Below are positions 61,894 through 64,000 of a stretch of 64,000 nt of DNA, piece by piece (the first letter of the stretch is position 1; each line of letters opens with the position of its first letter). Made by a program: the position numbers and the translations under genes. This stretch comes from Halichondria panicea (taxonomy: Eukaryota > Porifera > Demospongiae > Suberitida > Halichondriidae). The notes under the pieces were generated by a model that saw only the letters and a program-made list of their open reading frames with translations, was not told where the DNA came from and made no database searches. The DNA is taken from NCBI RefSeq assembly GCF_963675165.1, contig NC_087380.1:5588071-5652070 (forward strand). The letters run 5' to 3'.

Positions 61894-62099
61894 GTGTGAA
61901 CGTGCTAATAAGGGCGCAGGACAAGTGGAAAGGTCGATTTGATGTCAAATGGATATAATTATGTGAAGGACGTTCCATTTTAATTGTGTACATGTCGTTT
62001 TCAAGTGTTTTTTCTGTCATTATGAAAAACAACCCAGTGGGCGTGGCAGAGGGTGGGCGACGATCCGTACCCATTGTTGTAAAGATTATCCCTTTACCG

Positions 62100-62230
62100 G
62101 TGTAGAAGCGATTTGGGCCCCCCCTTATTTTGGGGCCCCCGGCCCTAAAACGCTAGCGATTTGGGGTGTTAAGGGGGGACCTATTGCGCTAGTGATATAG
62201 GCCCCCCATAGTGATTTAGGGCCCCCCTCG
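62100..62230. repeat. GC-rich repeated GCGATTTGGGCCCCCC motifs
   Basis: Four imperfect copies of GATTTAGGGCCCCCC / GCTAGTGATATAGGCCCCCC lie in 130 bp, unlike the AT-rich surroundings. Noncoding. They may be a subterminal repeat of a mobile element; no matching partner was found in the window. Confidence 0.55.
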
Positions 62231-63000
62231 AGATAGCAACGCAATGTTCTACCATGTAGTCTACCAGGAGAGAAAGGTGCCTCACATCGATGAGCAAGCT
62301 GCCAGGTGCAACCTCTGAAGGTGGCTTTCAATTGATGACCACGGTTTCAGAGATGCACCCTGTATTTGTTATGGCTGGCCACTGCCATCAACCCCAACTA
62401 AGTGCAACCATAGATCGTCGACGTCTTCTATAAACCACAGGTGGACTGGGGCAAAAGGCCGCCACCTTCTACAAAAGACTAGCAGACATGCTCGCCTGGA
62501 AATAATGAACTCAGTAGTAATCAGTTGGCAAAGGTGCAAGCTATCCTTCGCTGCCGTCCGATCTTCAATTATGTGCATCCGTGGAACAAGATCATCACGG
62601 AACAAGATCATCAAAATAATCATGGACCCCTACAGAACAAGATCATCAAATCATGGGCCCCTACGTGATGCTACATCACTCTTGCTACAAGAGGGCCTGA
62701 TCCCTCAAATTTAATTAACTGTCACTATAAACTGAACCATTATATATGTACACGTATACATGCTTCTTCTTATTATTACTATTATACTACTCCTGGTTCT
62801 ACACATATATCGGTGTGAGATGAGGCCAGCGTCGTACGTATTAGAAGTAATGGAGGTTTAGTCAAGAATCAATGGCAAAAACAATATACATTAGTAATGG
62901 TCTATAACAAAACAATAATATTCAATGTCTATAATATATAGCTTGCTAGCTAGCTATTTAATAACAATTTAACAGTTTGGTGATACAGTTAACATGAATT
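62231..63000. other. Spacer with short AGAACAAGATCATCA repeats
   Basis: Three copies of a GGAACAAGATCATCA-like unit lie at about 62583-62650. A minus-strand frame (62369-62623) includes VHLWFIEDVDDLWLHLVGVD, which looks protein-like but matches nothing I can name. The rest is AT-rich and empty. Confidence 0.4.
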
Positions 63001-63047
63001 AGATCTACATGTTATACACAGCCATCCTCTTGGCCTGACCTTGATGT

Positions 63048-64000
63048 TCATGCATTTAAAAAGTGAAACCACTTTTGGCATTCTGTACACTCGGTCATTC
63101 GGCTATCATATATATCTGGAAGACCACAAGTGCAGTACAGCTCGATGATTATCTGTTTGGGATCACATCTGTTGATTGCTGCCGAGTTTTTAGATTGAGG
63201 AAAAGTGCTGAATGTTTTAGCTTCAAAACAGTGCTGAATGTGTGAACGCATTTGTTGTGAGTCATACGTTACATCTTTCGTACTCTTTGCCTGTGCAGCA
63301 TTGTATGCATTTGCAATTCTGAAAACACCGCAGTCCATTTCTCCTTCTTGCTGCTGTACAGGCTCAATGTAAACTTTGAGTTTGTTGTTTACCGCAAATT
63401 GATTGCCGTATATTTGAGCTAGCTGTACTTGAAGACTTGAGGTTAATCCTCCAGTTGAACAGCTGTCATATCAGTATAGCCTCAGTTTTCCATTGGTGAG
63501 GCTGGAAACAACCCAGTGCTCTCTTTCCTCAACAAATAGTATCTGAACGGCTGCATATAATTATAGGCGATAATTATTATTATACACTATGTACATTACA
63601 GTAATATAATTAGTGATCCATCGAGATAACATTATATAAGCCTAACCCTTGCCTCTTACAACAGAGTCATGACATTGAATTGCTTTAAACTCTTTTTGAG
63701 TAAGTAATGTCGATTGAAGACCATGCAGATGAGGGAACTGATACCTCAGCACTTCATGGGCAGCATACATATGCTTGTCATATAGTTTTCCTCTCTTTAC
63801 AACTGCCCTATCCCTGTAACGTAGATCTAAGTCAGGTATCCAGAGACTCCCAGCATACCTGGTCTGAGCATGTACAATAATTATTATGTAGTTAATAGTA
63901 TATATCCACATATTAATTGATTAATGTCGGGACAATTATAATTATACATGCCATGCATGTGGCTGACAGAAGTTACCTTTTGACTCTTAGGTATACAGAC
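63048..64000 (-). pseudogene. Ulp1/C48-type protease with PHD-like tail, 5' end outside window
   Basis: Minus-strand pieces: an exon end at about 63977-64000, exon 63649-63868 (WIPDLDLRYRDRAVVKRGK, YDKHMYAAHEVLRYQFP), then 63048-63558. The last piece has the C48 peptidase order. It has catalytic His in REHWVVSS, an Asp in YDSCSTGG, then LQVQLAQIYG, and Gln/Cys in EPVQQQEGEMDCGVFRIANA. After about 45 residues comes a truncated PHD-type finger, ELYCTCGLPDIYDS ... CTECQKWFHF, ending at TGA 63048. An in-frame TGA lies just before YDS (about 63470), so the copy is probably broken. Ulp1 proteases remove SUMO-like tags and are also carried by several eukaryotic transposon families. Given the neighbours, mobile origin is likely but unproved. 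Confidence 0.65.

Overview
The window is metazoan nuclear DNA, most likely from a sponge (demosponge). Evidence: AT-rich sequence with many ATAATTAT-type runs, short GT-AG introns and tightly packed genes. Single-copy animal genes are present (Wntless, DOT1L, GIPC, TRIC channel, SPATA6, ERCC8, WDR36), together with divergent adhesion and signalling proteins (a secreted multi-DSL protein and an Ig/FN3/transmembrane receptor). The sponge assignment is inference. The eukaryotic and animal nature is seen directly from exon-intron structure and gene content.

Layout. 1-4.1 kb: a repeat with long inverted arms around a decayed gene with metallo-beta-lactamase-like, OTU-like and PHD-like segments. 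4.4-10.2 kb (-): WDR36/UTP21 without its 3' end, with a complete secreted Delta/Jagged-like gene nested in one intron on the same strand. 10.27-12.74 kb (+): ERCC8/CSA, head to head with WDR36 about 100 bp away. 13.2-27.4 kb (+): DOT1L H3K79 methyltransferase, 16 exons and 2466 codons. 27.8-31.5 kb (-): Wntless. 31.7-34.0 kb (-): GIPC. 34.4-37.0 kb (+): TRIC/TMEM38 channel, head to head with GIPC. 37.2-38.1 kb (-): single-exon U1-type zinc-finger protein of unknown function. 38.3-43.1 kb (-): SPATA6-like. 43.3-50.4 kb (-): Ig/FN3/SEA-like/transmembrane receptor with a tyrosine-rich tail.

From 51 kb to the end the window is a mobile-element graveyard. It holds an OB-fold (RPA1-like) gene with an in-frame stop, a TIR element carrying a RecQ N-terminal fragment, a zinc-finger-associated-like gene, MITEs, a large inverted duplication with AATCGATTTTT arrays, a frameshifted RecQ-like helicase, a ~145-bp satellite, a frameshifted piggyBac transposase with its three catalytic Asp residues, and a Ulp1-type protease with a PHD-like tail.

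Several transposon families could be delimited by inverted repeats and target duplications. One family has TIR TAGCCTCGATCCCAGGCCGAG and 9-10 bp target duplications; it occurs three times, in an 80-bp, a 1.09-kb and a 1.17-kb form. Another has TIR CCGTATAGCGGGTA and TA target sites. The host genes share no single pathway: chromatin/repair/ribosome (DOT1L, ERCC8, WDR36), Wnt and receptor trafficking (Wntless, GIPC), sperm/flagellum (SPATA6) and cell surface (DSL protein, Ig receptor).
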